From Pseudomonas migulae (lineage in GTDB: Bacteria > Pseudomonadota > Gammaproteobacteria > Pseudomonadales > Pseudomonadaceae), in NCBI RefSeq assembly GCF_024169315.1, contig NZ_JALJWR010000001.1:269501-333500 (forward strand): a DNA stretch of 64,000 bases, written 5' to 3'. The stretch's first letter is position 1, and each line of letters starts with the position of its first letter. Positions 42,620 to 53,688 of this stretch are shown here, one piece after another. The notes under the pieces were generated by a model. That model was not told where the DNA came from and did not search any database. It worked only from the letters and a program-made list of their open reading frames with translations. Both the position numbers and the translations under genes were made by a program.

Positions 42620-42701
42620 GGGTCGCAGCCTTGTTCGTGGTTGAAAAAGTGTTGCTACTATCTTCAGTCCGAAAGGCCCTTGATTCGTCCGGGAACGAAA
42701 T

Positions 42702-43457
42702 ATGAACGTAGAACAGCACGACGTCGGCGTTTCTCAAGTGGCCGCCGCGATTGCGGAACCGGCCCGCACCAGAATCCTCTGCTCATTGATGGACGGCCAC
42801 GCCCGCACCAGCACCGAGCTGGCGGCGATTGCCGAGGTCAGTGCTTCCACTGCCAGCGCGCACCTGGCCAAACTCAAGGAACTAGCGCTGGTGCGCCTGC
42901 ACGTTCAGGGGCGCCATCGCTATTACAGCCTGGCGGACAAGCGCGTGGCCCAGGCGCTGGAAGCGTTGATGGTGATCGGCCAGAACCCCGCGCCGACCTT
43001 CAACCCGCGCACGCCAGACCGCCTGCAATTTGCCCGTACGTGCTACGACCATATGGCCGGCACACTGGCTGTATTGCTGCATGACCGAATGCTGGAAAAA
43101 GGCTGGTTGCTGGAGTCCGATGAGCAGGCTTATCGGCTGAGCGACAGTGGCGAAGCGTTGTTTGCAGGACTGGGCATTGAGATCAACGACCTGAACACCT
43201 TGCGGCGGCGGTTCGCCTGTCCCTGCCTGGATTGGAGCATGCGCCGGCCGCACTTGGGCGGTTCGCTGGGGGCGGCGTTGCTGCAAACGGCGATCAAGCG
43301 CAAGTGGGTGACGCAGGACCTGGACAGTCGGGCGCTGGCGGTGACGGCGTTGGGGCGCAGGGAAATCGGCGCCCGGTTCGACTTGAAGTTGCCGACGCCA
43401 GACGTTCAGCAACGCCGTGAACAACGCGAGCCTTTGCCGACTCATGAATTGATCTGA
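42702..43457 (+). CDS. ArsR family regulator
   Basis: 251 aa, longer than simple ArsR proteins. A winged helix at residues 15-90 (AIAEPARTRILCSLMDGHARTSTELAAIAEVSASTASAHLAKLKELALV), followed by a second domain with a C-terminal Cys pair in RFACPCLDWSMRRPHLGG. The paired cysteines may sense metal or redox state. Divergent from the P450 gene. A 5-bp-arm inverted repeat TTCGT/ACGAA at 42684-42699 just before the ATG could be its operator. Confidence 0.85.
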   Translation: MNVEQHDVGVSQVAAAIAEPARTRILCSLMDGHARTSTELAAIAEVSASTASAHLAKLKELALVRLHVQGRHRYYSLADKRVAQALEALMVIGQNPAPTFNPRTPDRLQFARTCYDHMAGTLAVLLHDRMLEKGWLLESDEQAYRLSDSGEALFAGLGIEINDLNTLRRRFACPCLDWSMRRPHLGGSLGAALLQTAIKRKWVTQDLDSRALAVTALGRREIGARFDLKLPTPDVQQRREQREPLPTHELI

Positions 43458-43506
43458 CCCGATCAAGGGTCGTTTGATGACTTGTGCGCACGGGGTCGAC
43501 CCTATA

Positions 43507-43522
43507 CTGTATATCCGAACAG
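43507..43522 (+). promoter_or_regulatory. LexA (SOS) box
   Basis: CTGTATATCCGAACAG matches the LexA consensus CTG-N10-CAG, with the AT-rich left half typical of strong sites. It is flanked by TA/TA (ACTGT...ACAGT). It lies 16 bases before the radical-SAM start codon. Confidence 0.85.
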
Positions 43523-43537
43523 TATAAGGCCCCGCCC

Positions 43538-44758
43538 ATGGAACTCATCGACAAGCTCGGCATTCTCGCCGATGCCGCCAAGTACGACGCATCCTGTGCC
43601 AGCAGCGGTGCGCCGAAGCGCAGCTCTGAAGGCAAGAGCGGGTTGGGCTCGACCGATGGCATGGGCATCTGCCACAGCTACACGCCGGACGGGCGCTGTG
43701 TGTCGTTGCTGAAGGTGCTGTTGACCAATTTCTGTCTCTATGACTGCCAGTACTGCGTCAATCGCCGCTCCAGCGACGTGCCTCGCGCACGCTTCACCCC
43801 GGAAGAAGTGGTGACGCTGACCCTGGATTTCTACCGGCGTAATTGCGTCAGCGGGCTGTTTCTCAGTTCCGGGATCATTCGCTCGGCGGACTACACCATG
43901 GAGCAGTTAATCCGTGTTGCGAAGTTGTTGCGCGAAGTCCATGAATTCAGAGGATATATTCACCTCAAGACCATTCCCGAAGCCGATCCGGCGCTGATCG
44001 AGGAAGCGGGGCGCTATGCCGATCGCCTGAGCGTCAACATCGAATTGCCCACCGATGCCAGCCTGCAAACCCTCGCCCCGGAGAAACAGCTCGGCTCGAT
44101 CAAGCAAGCCATGCAGACCATCTACACCGGCGAGCAAACCGTCCTCAATGAGCCGCGTGCGCCGAAATTCGCCCCGGCCGGGCAGAGCACACAGATGATC
44201 GTTGGCGCCGATGACACCGACGACAGCACCATTCTCCACAGTGCGCAGACGCTTTACGGCAACTACCGATTGCGCCGGGTCTATTACTCGGCGTTCAGCC
44301 CGATCCCGAACAGCCCCAAGAGTGTGCCCCTGGCAGCGCCGCCGTTGATGCGTGAGCATCGCTTGTATCAGGCGGATTTCCTGTTACGCAGTTACGGTTT
44401 CACCGCTGGCGAATTGTTCAAAGGCCCGGGGCACCTGGCGTTGGACATCGACCCGAAACTGGCGTGGGCGTTGGAAAATCGAGACGTTTTCCCGCTGGAC
44501 CTCAATCGCGCCGAGGCGTCGTTGATCGCCCGTATTCCCGGTATCGGCCTGCGCACCACCGAGCGCTTGGTGGAACTGCGTCAACAACGACGTATTCGCT
44601 ATGAGGACCTGGCCCGAATGCGCTGCGTACTGGCCAAGGCCAAACCGTTTTTCATCACCAGTGACTACCACCCGCAGCAGGCCGAGGTCACCAGTCATCT
44701 GCTGTACCAGCAATTGCGTGACCGGCCGCAACCGCAGCAAATGGGGTTGTGGGGATGA
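43538..44758 (+). CDS. Putative DNA modification/repair radical SAM protein (TIGR03916 type)
   Basis: 406 aa. The radical-SAM cluster is Cys66-x3-Cys70-x2-Cys73 (NFCLYDCQYC). An N-terminal Cys-bearing segment (CASSGAPKRSS, GICHSYTPDGRCVSLLK) is typical of this family, and a helix-hairpin-helix lies near residue 330 (IARIPGIGLRTTERLVELR), a DNA-binding signature. The stop overlaps the next gene (ATGA). The LexA box upstream puts both under SOS control. The reaction is not known in any organism I am aware of. Confidence 0.88.
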   Translation: MELIDKLGILADAAKYDASCASSGAPKRSSEGKSGLGSTDGMGICHSYTPDGRCVSLLKVLLTNFCLYDCQYCVNRRSSDVPRARFTPEEVVTLTLDFYRRNCVSGLFLSSGIIRSADYTMEQLIRVAKLLREVHEFRGYIHLKTIPEADPALIEEAGRYADRLSVNIELPTDASLQTLAPEKQLGSIKQAMQTIYTGEQTVLNEPRAPKFAPAGQSTQMIVGADDTDDSTILHSAQTLYGNYRLRRVYYSAFSPIPNSPKSVPLAAPPLMREHRLYQADFLLRSYGFTAGELFKGPGHLALDIDPKLAWALENRDVFPLDLNRAEASLIARIPGIGLRTTERLVELRQQRRIRYEDLARMRCVLAKAKPFFITSDYHPQQAEVTSHLLYQQLRDRPQPQQMGLWG

Positions 44759-45597
44759 TCAATCTGGATTGCGACGACCTGTTCGACATCTGGCGCCAGC
44801 AGGCACGCTGGCTGCTGAGTCACGAGGTTGATCCCAGTCGGGTAAGTTGGGCCAGTGAAGGCGTGGCCGATCTGTTTGCCAGCGACGAATCGCTGCCTGA
44901 AACACAGGGGCCATTTCAGGCGCGAATCCCGCGGACGTTGCTCGACACCCTTGAGCGCGCGGCCCGTTATCGCGGCGATCAGCGCTGGAGTTTGTTGTAC
45001 GAGGTGTTGTGGCGTGTCAGCCATGGAGATCGCACCGCGATGATGGCGGGCGATCAGCTTGGCAGTGAATTACAGAGAAGAATCAAACAGATACAGCGTG
45101 AATCTCATCATTTACATGCATTCGTGCGGTTTGTCGCGCTGCCGGAAAGCGAGGGGCCGCACTTCGCTGCCTGGTACGAGCCGGCCCACGACATCCTGCA
45201 CAGCGCCAGCGAACACTTCATCGGCCGAATGGGCCGCCATCGCTGGTTGATCGCTACACCCCGGGACGGGGTTTACTACGATGGCGAGCAGTTGATTCAC
45301 CATCGCCAGTGCCCGGTTGAATGGCAGCAACTGGCGCAGAACATCGATGATCCCCATGGCGATATGTGGTTGACCTACTACAGCCATATCTTCAATCCGG
45401 CACGGCTGAACCCGAAAGTCATGCAGGGGCATTTACCGGCGCGATTCTGGAAGAACCTGCCTGAAGGTGCGCTGATTCCGGGGTTGATCACTCAGGCCCG
45501 GACCGGCAAGCAACAGGATGGACAGGCCAGCGGGATCAGGGGCAGGGAGGGCAAGCGCATCGTTCTGGCAGATGCCGAGCGCAAGCAAGGCTCATAA
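44755..45597 (+). CDS. TIGR03915-family putative DNA repair protein
   Basis: 280 aa. The body matches the TIGR03915 domain that accompanies the TIGR03916 radical-SAM gene: VSHGDRTAMMAGDQLGSELQRR, HAFVRFVALPE, HIFNPARLNPKVMQGHLPARFWKNLPEG. In some bacteria this domain is fused to a UdgX uracil-DNA-binding module; that module is absent here. Start at 44755 overlaps the radical-SAM stop, so translation is coupled. Function unknown; SOS-linked repair is inferred. Confidence 0.85.
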   Translation: MINLDCDDLFDIWRQQARWLLSHEVDPSRVSWASEGVADLFASDESLPETQGPFQARIPRTLLDTLERAARYRGDQRWSLLYEVLWRVSHGDRTAMMAGDQLGSELQRRIKQIQRESHHLHAFVRFVALPESEGPHFAAWYEPAHDILHSASEHFIGRMGRHRWLIATPRDGVYYDGEQLIHHRQCPVEWQQLAQNIDDPHGDMWLTYYSHIFNPARLNPKVMQGHLPARFWKNLPEGALIPGLITQARTGKQQDGQASGIRGREGKRIVLADAERKQGS

Positions 45598-45630
45598 AAA
45601 AGCCCCCCATCGCCAAGGCAATGGAGGGCT
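45595..45630. terminator. Rho-independent terminator for ilvE
   Basis: AGCCCCCCAT (45601-45610) pairs with ATGGAGGGCT (45621-45630), one mismatch. The A-run to its left becomes a T-run on the minus strand, so it mainly ends ilvE, and secondarily the plus-strand repair pair. Confidence 0.8.
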
Positions 45631-45650
45631 TCGATGCCGCGGATGTCAGA

Positions 45651-46670
45651 TCAAACCTTGACGATCCAGCCTGCTGGCGCTTCGATCTCGCCAGTCTGTA
45701 CGCCCGTCAGCTCTTTGTAGAGCTTCTGGGTGACCGGGCCGACTTCGGTTTCGCTGTGGAACACATGCAGGTGATCGTTGTAGCTGATGCCGCCGATCGG
45801 GGTGATCACGGCTGCAGTGCCGCAAGCGCCGGCTTCTTTGAAGTCGGACAGCTTGTCGATGAACACATCACCTTCAACCACTTCCAGGCCCAGACGTGTC
45901 TTGGCCAGTTCGATCAACGACAGGCGGGTGATGCCCGGCAGCACCGACGGCGAGTTCGGGGTCACGAACTTGTTGTCGTGGGTGATCCCGAAGAAGTTGG
46001 CCGAACCGACTTCTTCGATCTTGGTGTGGGTCATCGGGTCCAGGTAAATGCAGTCGGCGAAATGCGCTTTCTTGGCCTGGGAACCTGGCATCAGGCTGGC
46101 GGCGTAGTTGCCACCGACCTTGGCTGCGCCGGTGCCTTGTGGCGCGGCACGGTCGTAGCTGGAGATCAGGAAGTTGTGCGGGGTCAGGCCACCCTTGAAG
46201 TAAGCGCCGACCGGGATGCAGAAGATCGAGAAGATGAACTCGGGTGCGGTACGCACGCCGATGTTGTCACCCACGCCGATCACGAACGGACGCAGGTACA
46301 GCGCGCCGCCGGTGCCGTAAGGCGGGATGAAACGCTCGTTGGCACGAACCACTTCCTTGCACGCTTCGATGAACTGCTCGGTGGACACCAGCGGCATCAG
46401 CAGGCGCGCGCAGCTGCGTTGCATGCGTGCGGCGTTCTGGTCCGGGCGGAACAGGTTGATCGAGCCGTCCTTGCAACGGTAGGCCTTCAGGCCTTCGAAG
46501 CACTGCTGGCCATAGTGAAGGGCAGTGGAGCCTTCGCTGATGTGCAGCACGTTGTCTTCGGTCAGGGTGCCTTTGTCCCACTCGCCATTACGCCAGTGCG
46601 ACAGATAGCGCTTGTCTGTCTTGATGTAGTCAAAACCCAGCTTGTCCCAATTGATGCTTTCGTTACCCAT
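45651..46670 (-). CDS. ilvE: Branched-chain amino acid aminotransferase
   Basis: 339 aa, fold-type IV PLP enzyme interconverting Leu/Ile/Val and their 2-keto acids. The PLP lysine is Lys184 in GTGAAKVGGNYAAS; EEVGSANFFG and TSPSVLPGITR-like NSPSVLPGITRLSL are conserved. GAGGGTGTC precedes the ATG at 46670, giving the usual Pseudomonas length. It lies 0.3 kb from the bkd operon that consumes the keto acids. Confidence 0.94.
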   Translation of the reverse strand: MGNESINWDKLGFDYIKTDKRYLSHWRNGEWDKGTLTEDNVLHISEGSTALHYGQQCFEGLKAYRCKDGSINLFRPDQNAARMQRSCARLLMPLVSTEQFIEACKEVVRANERFIPPYGTGGALYLRPFVIGVGDNIGVRTAPEFIFSIFCIPVGAYFKGGLTPHNFLISSYDRAAPQGTGAAKVGGNYAASLMPGSQAKKAHFADCIYLDPMTHTKIEEVGSANFFGITHDNKFVTPNSPSVLPGITRLSLIELAKTRLGLEVVEGDVFIDKLSDFKEAGACGTAAVITPIGGISYNDHLHVFHSETEVGPVTQKLYKELTGVQTGEIEAPAGWIVKV

Positions 46671-46813
46671 GACACCCTCTATCACTGAACAACCGCCGAA
46701 ACGGTTCAAGGCTTCTGACGTTTTTTGGATGGGGACAACAATACTTCATTCCGGACCCATTTCGCAGCCCGGACTATCGGGTGATTGGCATATAAATGCT
46801 GTCGCCCTTGAGA

Positions 46814-46910
46814 ATTCGCGAGCAAGCCCGCTCCCACATTGATCTCTGTTTGCCCTGGAGCCTGCAAACACCGCAGATCCAGTGTGGGAGCGGGCTTGCT
46901 CGCGAAGGGG
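46814..46910. repeat. REP doublet
   Basis: TTCGCGAGCAAGCCCGCTCC CACA faces TGTGGGAGCGGGCTTGCTCG CGAA between ilvE and lpdV. Confidence 0.9.
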
Positions 46911-46939
46911 CCGTCACTATCGCGATCAATCTCCCGGAA

Positions 46940-48322
46940 TCACATATGCAGTGCATGCCCCAAAGCACGCAACGCCGCTTCCTGCACCGCTTCACCCAAG
47001 GTCGGATGCGCGTGAATCGTGCCGGCGATGTCTTCCAGCCGGGCGCCCATTTCCAGGCTCTGGCCAAACGCGGTCGACAACTCCGAAACACCCACGCCAA
47101 CAGCCTGCCAGCCAACAATCACATGATTGTCCCGACGAGCGACGACCCGCACGAAGCCGCTTTTCGACTCCAGCGTCATCGCCCGGCCATTGGCCGCGAA
47201 CGGAAAGCTCGAGACGATGCAGTCCAGACCCGCCGCCTTGACGTCGTCCGGGGTCTTGCCGGCCACCACCAGTTCCGGGTCGGTGAAACACACGGCGGCG
47301 ATAGCGGTCGGGTTGAATTCGCGGGTCTTGCCGCTGATCAACTCGGCGACCATCTCGCCCTGAGCCATGGCCCTGTGCGCAAGCATCGGTTCGCCGCTCA
47401 GGTCGCCGATGGCGTAGACGTTACGCATACTGGTCTGGCAACGGTTGTCGATCTTGATCGCCGGGCCGTTCATGTCCAGATTCAGCGCTTCGAGGTTCCA
47501 GCCCTGGGTGTTCGGTTTGCGACCGACGGCCACCAGCACCTGATCCGTTTCCAGATTCAGGGTATCGCCACCCGGTTCCAGAACTTGCAGTGTATTACTA
47601 GAAGAATCAAAGCCTTGAACGCTGTGTTTCAAGTAAAGCTTCATGCCGAGTTTCTTCAGTTCATCATGAACAGGCTGGGTCAGTTCGGCGTCGTAGGCTG
47701 GCAGGATACGATCCTGCGCCTCGACCACGCTGACGTCGGCACCCAGTTTGCGATAGGCAATCCCCAGTTCCAGGCCGATGTAACCGCCACCGACCACGAC
47801 CAGCCGTTTCGGCACCGACGTCGGCGCCAGGGCTTCGGTTGAGGAGATGATCGGTCCGCCAATCGGCAGCATCGGCAGGTTGACGCTTTTCGATCCGGTG
47901 GCGAGCACCAAGTGTTCGCACTGAATCCGCGTATCGCCGACTTCAACGGTCTTGCCGTCGATGACCTTGGCCCAGCCTTTGATTACCTGAATCTTGTGTT
48001 TCTTCATCAGCGCCGAAACGCCCGTGGTCAGGCGATCAACGATGCCGTCCTTCCATTCGACGCTTTTGCTGATGTCGAGGGTCGGTGCGGAAACGCTGAT
48101 GCCCAATGCCGAGTGTTTGCTGTGTTGCTGAGTCTGATGGAACTGCTCGGCAACGTGGATCAACGCCTTCGACGGAATGCAGCCGATGTTCAGGCACGTA
48201 CCGCCCAGGGATTCGCCTTCCACCAGAATGGTCGAAATGCCCAGTTGGCCAGCACGAATCGCCGTCACATAACCGCCAGGGCCGCCGCCGATGATCAGCA
48301 GTGTGGTGTTTAAAGATTGCAT
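46940..48322 (-). CDS. lpdV: Dihydrolipoyl dehydrogenase (E3) of the branched-chain complex
   Basis: 460 aa FAD enzyme that reoxidises the lipoyl arm of the BKD complex. FAD loop [17 protein letters not shown], redox disulfide Cys43-Cys48 in [18 protein letters not shown] loop [12 protein letters not shown], and the catalytic His in [12 protein letters not shown]. It is the last gene of bkdA1-bkdA2-bkdB-lpdV, three bases after bkdB. Confidence 0.96.
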   Translation of the reverse strand: MQSLNTTLLIIGGGPGGYVTAIRAGQLGISTILVEGESLGGTCLNIGCIPSKALIHVAEQFHQTQQHSKHSALGISVSAPTLDISKSVEWKDGIVDRLTTGVSALMKKHKIQVIKGWAKVIDGKTVEVGDTRIQCEHLVLATGSKSVNLPMLPIGGPIISSTEALAPTSVPKRLVVVGGGYIGLELGIAYRKLGADVSVVEAQDRILPAYDAELTQPVHDELKKLGMKLYLKHSVQGFDSSSNTLQVLEPGGDTLNLETDQVLVAVGRKPNTQGWNLEALNLDMNGPAIKIDNRCQTSMRNVYAIGDLSGEPMLAHRAMAQGEMVAELISGKTREFNPTAIAAVCFTDPELVVAGKTPDDVKAAGLDCIVSSFPFAANGRAMTLESKSGFVRVVARRDNHVIVGWQAVGVGVSELSTAFGQSLEMGARLEDIAGTIHAHPTLGEAVQEAALRALGHALHM

Positions 48323-48325
48323 GCC

Positions 48326-49597
48326 TTACTCCACAAACAGGGTGGCGGGTTGTTCGAGCAGGCCACGAACGGCCTGGATGAATTGCGCCGCGTCCATGCC
48401 ATCGACCACGCGGTGATCGAAGGAGCTGGAGAGGTTCATCATCTTGCGGATCACGATCTGGCCTTTGACCACCATCGGGCGTTCGACGATTTTGTTGACG
48501 CCGACGATGGCCACTTCCGGCAGGTTCAACACTGGCGTACTGACGATACCGCCCAGGGCACCAAGGCTGGTCAGGGTGATGCTCGAGCCGGACAGTTCAT
48601 CGCGGGCGGCCTTGCCAGTGCGCGCGGCGGTGGCCAGCCGGGAGATTTCCTGAGCGTTGTCCCACAGACTGCGAGCCTCAGCGTGACGCACCACCGGCAC
48701 CATCAAACCGATGTCGGCCTGGGTGGCAATGCCGACATGCACCGCGCCAAGACGGGTGATGACCTGGGCTTCGTCGTCGTAACGGGCGTTGATCTGCGGG
48801 AAGTCGCGCAGGGCGACGACCAGCGCGCGGACGAGGAACGGCAGCAGTGTCAGCTTGCCGCGGGTCGCGCCGTGTTTTTCGTTCAGGTGTGCGCGCAATT
48901 CTTCCACGGCAGTAACGTCGATTTCTTCGACATAGCTGAAGTGAGCAGCGCGTTGAGTGGCGTCCTGCATACGCTGGGCAATCTTGCGACGCATGCCGAT
49001 GACCGGGATTTGTTCTTCGTCATTACGCTGTGCGTACGCGGCGGTGGTGGTCGATGCATTCGACTGACCTTGCGCCAGATAGGCGTCGAGGTCTTCGTGC
49101 AGCACGCGACCGGCAGGGCCGGTACCACGCACCAGGCGCAACTGGATGCCGAGATCGAGTGCATGTTTACGCACGGCCGGGGAGGCCAGCGGGCGTTCAT
49201 CGGCCTCGCGAGCCACCATCGGGCCTTGGCATACGGCCGCTCGCGGTGCTGCAGCAGGGGCTGGTTTGCTTTCTGCAACGGCTTCGACTTTCGGCGCCAG
49301 TGCTTCTTTCACGGCAGCAACCACAGGCTGAGCCGACTCTTTAACGTTGCCCGCGCCTTCGACTTCGATGCTGATCAGGATACTGCCCACCGCCATGACT
49401 TCGCCGGGCACGCCGCCCAGCGCAATCACCTTGCCGTTCACCGGCGAAGGGATGTCGACCATCGCCTTGTCGGTCATCACATCGGCCAACACCTGATCTT
49501 CAACGACCATGTCGCCAACCTTGACGTGCCACACCGACAGTTCAACTTCTGCAATGCCTTCACCAATGTCCGGCATTTTAATAACGTGCGTGCCCAT
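48326..49597 (-). CDS. bkdB: Branched-chain 2-oxo acid dehydrogenase E2 (dihydrolipoyl acyltransferase)
   Basis: 423 aa. Lipoyl domain with Lys44 in MTDKAMVDIPSP, a Pro/Ala-rich linker (AAVKEALAPKVEAVAESKPAPAAAPRA), a peripheral-subunit-binding domain near 137-172 (SPAVRKHALDLGIQLRLVRGTGPAGRVLHED), and the catalytic domain ending with SFDHRVVDGMDAAQF, whose His is the acyl-transfer residue. It accepts isobutyryl and related acyl groups. Confidence 0.95.
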   Translation of the reverse strand: MGTHVIKMPDIGEGIAEVELSVWHVKVGDMVVEDQVLADVMTDKAMVDIPSPVNGKVIALGGVPGEVMAVGSILISIEVEGAGNVKESAQPVVAAVKEALAPKVEAVAESKPAPAAAPRAAVCQGPMVAREADERPLASPAVRKHALDLGIQLRLVRGTGPAGRVLHEDLDAYLAQGQSNASTTTAAYAQRNDEEQIPVIGMRRKIAQRMQDATQRAAHFSYVEEIDVTAVEELRAHLNEKHGATRGKLTLLPFLVRALVVALRDFPQINARYDDEAQVITRLGAVHVGIATQADIGLMVPVVRHAEARSLWDNAQEISRLATAARTGKAARDELSGSSITLTSLGALGGIVSTPVLNLPEVAIVGVNKIVERPMVVKGQIVIRKMMNLSSSFDHRVVDGMDAAQFIQAVRGLLEQPATLFVE

Positions 49598-50656
49598 TCA
49601 GACCTCCATAACCCGATGCAAAGCCGCGCCCACACGGGTCGGGCCAGGGAAATACGCCCACTCTTGCGCGTGCGGGTAGGGGGTGTCCCAACCGGTGACG
49701 CGTTCGATCGGCGCTTCCAGGTAGTGGAAGCAATGCTCTTGCACCAACGCCGCCAGTTCGGCACCGAAACCGCAAGTGCGGGTCGCTTCGTGAACGATCA
49801 CGCAGCGGCCGGTTTTCTTCACCGACTTGACGATGGTTTCCAGGTCCAGCGGCCACAGGCTGCGCAGGTCGATGACTTCAGCGTCGATCCCGGTTTCTTC
49901 AGCGGCGACTTGCGACACGTACACCGTGGTGCCGTAGGTCAGGATGGTCACGTCCTTACCGGGACGCGCGATGGCCGCAACGTCCAGCGGCACCGTGTAA
50001 TAGCCGTCCGGAACTTGCGCGGACGGGTGCTTCGACCACGGAGTTACCGGACGGTCGTGGTGGCCGTCGAACGGGCCGTTGTACAGGCGTTTTGGCTCGA
50101 GGAAGATCACCGGGTCATCGTTTTCGATGGAGGCGATCAGCAAACCTTTGGCGTCATACGGGTTGGACGGCATGACCGTGCGCAAGCCGCAGACCTGGGT
50201 GAACATCGCCTCGATGCTCTGGCTGTGCGTCTGGCCACCGTAGATGCCGCCGCCGCAAGGCATGCGCAGGGTCATCGGTGCGGTGAACTCGCCGGCCGAG
50301 CGATAACGCAGGCGGGCGGCTTCGGAAATGATCTGGTCCGACGCCGGGTAGACGTAATCGGCGAACTGGATCTCGGCGACCGGGCGCAGACCGTAGGCGC
50401 CCATGCCCACGGCAACACCGACGATGCCGCTTTCGGAGATCGGTGCGTCGAACACCCGGGAGGTGCCGTACTTGTTCTGCAGGCCTTCGGTGCAGCGGAA
50501 CACGCCGCCGAAATAACCCACGTCCTGGCCGAACACCACGACGTTGTCGTCACGCTCAAGCATCACATCCATGGCCGAGCGCAGGGCCTGGATCATGGTC
50601 ATGGTGGTCGTGGTCATGGCGGTTTCCAACTCGATTTTATTGTTGTGATCGTTCAT
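49598..50656 (-). CDS. bkdA2: Branched-chain 2-oxo acid dehydrogenase E1 beta
   Basis: 352 aa. Transketolase-type beta subunit: VVVFGQDVGYFGGVFRCTEGL, PISESGIVGVAVGMGAYG, YGGQTHSQSIEAMF and the C-terminal domain VIDLRSLWPLDLETIV. It pairs with the TPP-binding alpha subunit. It is directly followed by bkdB. The first codons (ATGAACGATCACAACAATAA) contain one AAnAAnAA match, a possible Hfq/Crc site. Confidence 0.95.
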   Translation of the reverse strand: MNDHNNKIELETAMTTTTMTMIQALRSAMDVMLERDDNVVVFGQDVGYFGGVFRCTEGLQNKYGTSRVFDAPISESGIVGVAVGMGAYGLRPVAEIQFADYVYPASDQIISEAARLRYRSAGEFTAPMTLRMPCGGGIYGGQTHSQSIEAMFTQVCGLRTVMPSNPYDAKGLLIASIENDDPVIFLEPKRLYNGPFDGHHDRPVTPWSKHPSAQVPDGYYTVPLDVAAIARPGKDVTILTYGTTVYVSQVAAEETGIDAEVIDLRSLWPLDLETIVKSVKKTGRCVIVHEATRTCGFGAELAALVQEHCFHYLEAPIERVTGWDTPYPHAQEWAYFPGPTRVGAALHRVMEV

Positions 50657-50657
50657 G

Positions 50658-52078
<1,421 letters not shown>

Positions 52079-52564
52079 ATGCGCAAACTGGACCGTACCG
52101 ACATCGGCATTCTCAACAGCCTTCAGGAGAACGCGCGCATCACCAATGCCGACCTCGCGCGCTCGGTGAACCTGTCGCCGACGCCGTGCTTCAACCGGGT
52201 CAAGGCAATGGAAGAATTGGGCCTGATTCGCGAGCAGGTGACGCTGCTGGATGCCGATCTGCTGGGGCTGCATGTGAACGTGTTCATTCACGTCAGCCTG
52301 GAAAAACAGGTGGAGGAGGCGTTGCACCATTTCGAAGAAGCGATCTCGGATCGCCCGGAAGTGATGGAGTGCTATTTGATGGCAGGGGATCCTGACTATC
52401 TGATCCGGGTGCTGGTACCGACCATTCAGTCGCTGGAACGCTTCATGATGGACTTCCTCACCAAGGTCCCCGGTGTGGCCAACATCCGTTCGAGCTTTGC
52501 GCTGAAGCAGGTGCGTTATAAAACCGCGCTGCCGTTGCCGGCGAATGGGTTGACCCTCGCATAA
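52079..52564 (+). CDS. bkdR: Lrp/AsnC family activator of the bkd operon
   Basis: 161 aa. Helix-turn-helix at residues 5-60 ([45 protein letters not shown]), then the ligand-binding RAM domain ([19 protein letters not shown]). Divergent from bkdA1 as in P. putida, where it is the activator and its translation is a known Crc target; the A-rich leader (ACATAAAAAACAGG) here is only a rough match to that motif. Confidence 0.93.
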   Translation: MRKLDRTDIGILNSLQENARITNADLARSVNLSPTPCFNRVKAMEELGLIREQVTLLDADLLGLHVNVFIHVSLEKQVEEALHHFEEAISDRPEVMECYLMAGDPDYLIRVLVPTIQSLERFMMDFLTKVPGVANIRSSFALKQVRYKTALPLPANGLTLA

Positions 52565-52574
52565 CCGCCCTGGT

Positions 52575-52670
52575 CCCTGTAGGAGCGAGGCTTGCCCGCG
52601 AAGAGGCCGTCACATTCACCATTCATGTCGACTGGCGCACCGCTTTCGCGGGCAAGCCTCGCTCCTACAG
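52575..52670. repeat. REP doublet
   Basis: CCTGTAGGAGCGAGGCTTGC CCGCGAA faces TTCGCGGGCAAGCCTCGCTC CTACAGG between bkdR and the convergent MBL gene. Confidence 0.9.
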
Positions 52671-52671
52671 G

Positions 52672-53535
52672 TTAGAGCTTGTTCAAAGGGATCTTCAGGT
52701 ACGTCACGCCATTCTCTTCCGCCGGCGGCAAATTCCCCGCCCGCACGTTCACCTGAATCGCCGGCAGCAGCAACGTCGGCATGCCCAACCCCGCATCACG
52801 CTGGGTGCGCATCGCGACGAACGCCGCTTCATCGATTCCGTCGCGAACGTGGACGTTGCTTTTGCGCTGCTCGCCGACCGTTGCCATGCACCGGGGTTCG
52901 CGGCCTTCGGGCGGGTAATCGTGGCAGACGTAGAGGCTGACGCTAGCCGGAAAGGCCAGCAACTTCCGGATCGAGGCAAACAACTGACTGGCATCGCCGC
53001 CGGGGAAGTCGCAGCGCGCGGTGCCGACGTCGGGCATGAACAGCGTGTCGCCCACCAGAATCAGGTCGCCGCCGATCAAATAAGCCATGTCCGCCGGGGT
53101 ATGACCGGGCACATGCAGGGCCGTGGCCTTGAGGTTACCGATCATGAACGATTCGTCCGGGGCGAACAGATGATCGAATTGCGAACCGTCTACCGCAAAT
53201 TCCGGCTCAAGGTTGAACAGGTTTTTGAATACCCCCTGGACCTTGCTGATCGACTGGCCAATCGCAATCCTGCCGCCCAGTTCCCGGCGCAGATAAGGGG
53301 CGGCGGACAGGTGATCGGCATGGGCGTGGGTTTCCAGCAGCCATTGCACGTGCAGGTGGTGTTCGCGGACGAAGGCGATGATTTTATCCGCCTGGGTGGT
53401 GGCGGTGCGCCCGGCAGCCGGGTCGTAATCAAGCACCGGGTCGACGATCGCACACTGGCCGCCGTCGGCTTCGTAGATCACGTAACTGTAAGTCGACGAG
53501 GCAGGGTCGAGGAAGGCTTCAATCAAGGCGGGCAT
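52672..53535 (-). CDS. Metallo-beta-lactamase-fold persulfide dioxygenase-like enzyme (Blh/ETHE1-like)
   Basis: 287 aa. The MBL metal motif is His70-x-His72-x-Asp74-His75 in ETHAHADHLSAAP, with HVPGHTPADMAY and YVCHDYPPEGR. Its YVIYEADGGQCAIVDPVLDYD start is typical of the Blh/ETHE1 group that oxidises glutathione persulfide to sulfite in sulfide detoxification. It is divergent from a TauE/SafE exporter that could remove the sulfite. A BigR regulator is not next to it. Confidence 0.85.
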   Translation of the reverse strand: MPALIEAFLDPASSTYSYVIYEADGGQCAIVDPVLDYDPAAGRTATTQADKIIAFVREHHLHVQWLLETHAHADHLSAAPYLRRELGGRIAIGQSISKVQGVFKNLFNLEPEFAVDGSQFDHLFAPDESFMIGNLKATALHVPGHTPADMAYLIGGDLILVGDTLFMPDVGTARCDFPGGDASQLFASIRKLLAFPASVSLYVCHDYPPEGREPRCMATVGEQRKSNVHVRDGIDEAAFVAMRTQRDAGLGMPTLLLPAIQVNVRAGNLPPAEENGVTYLKIPLNKL

Positions 53536-53688
53536 GGTGGCCGTTTCTTTTGGGACAGGCCTTGAGGGTAGTGTGATTTTCCCTGCGCTGACCAGCCCTA
53601 CAACAATTCAATTGATGTAAAAAACCGTGCGGGCTCTATCCTGTCACTCATCGATACCGGGCGTACCCGGCTTTTGTCATGGGGTTCT

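Noticed and set aside
45595..45630. Hairpin as an attenuator of the TIGR03915 gene
   Set aside because: The T-run is on the minus strand after ilvE, so it acts mainly as the ilvE terminator.
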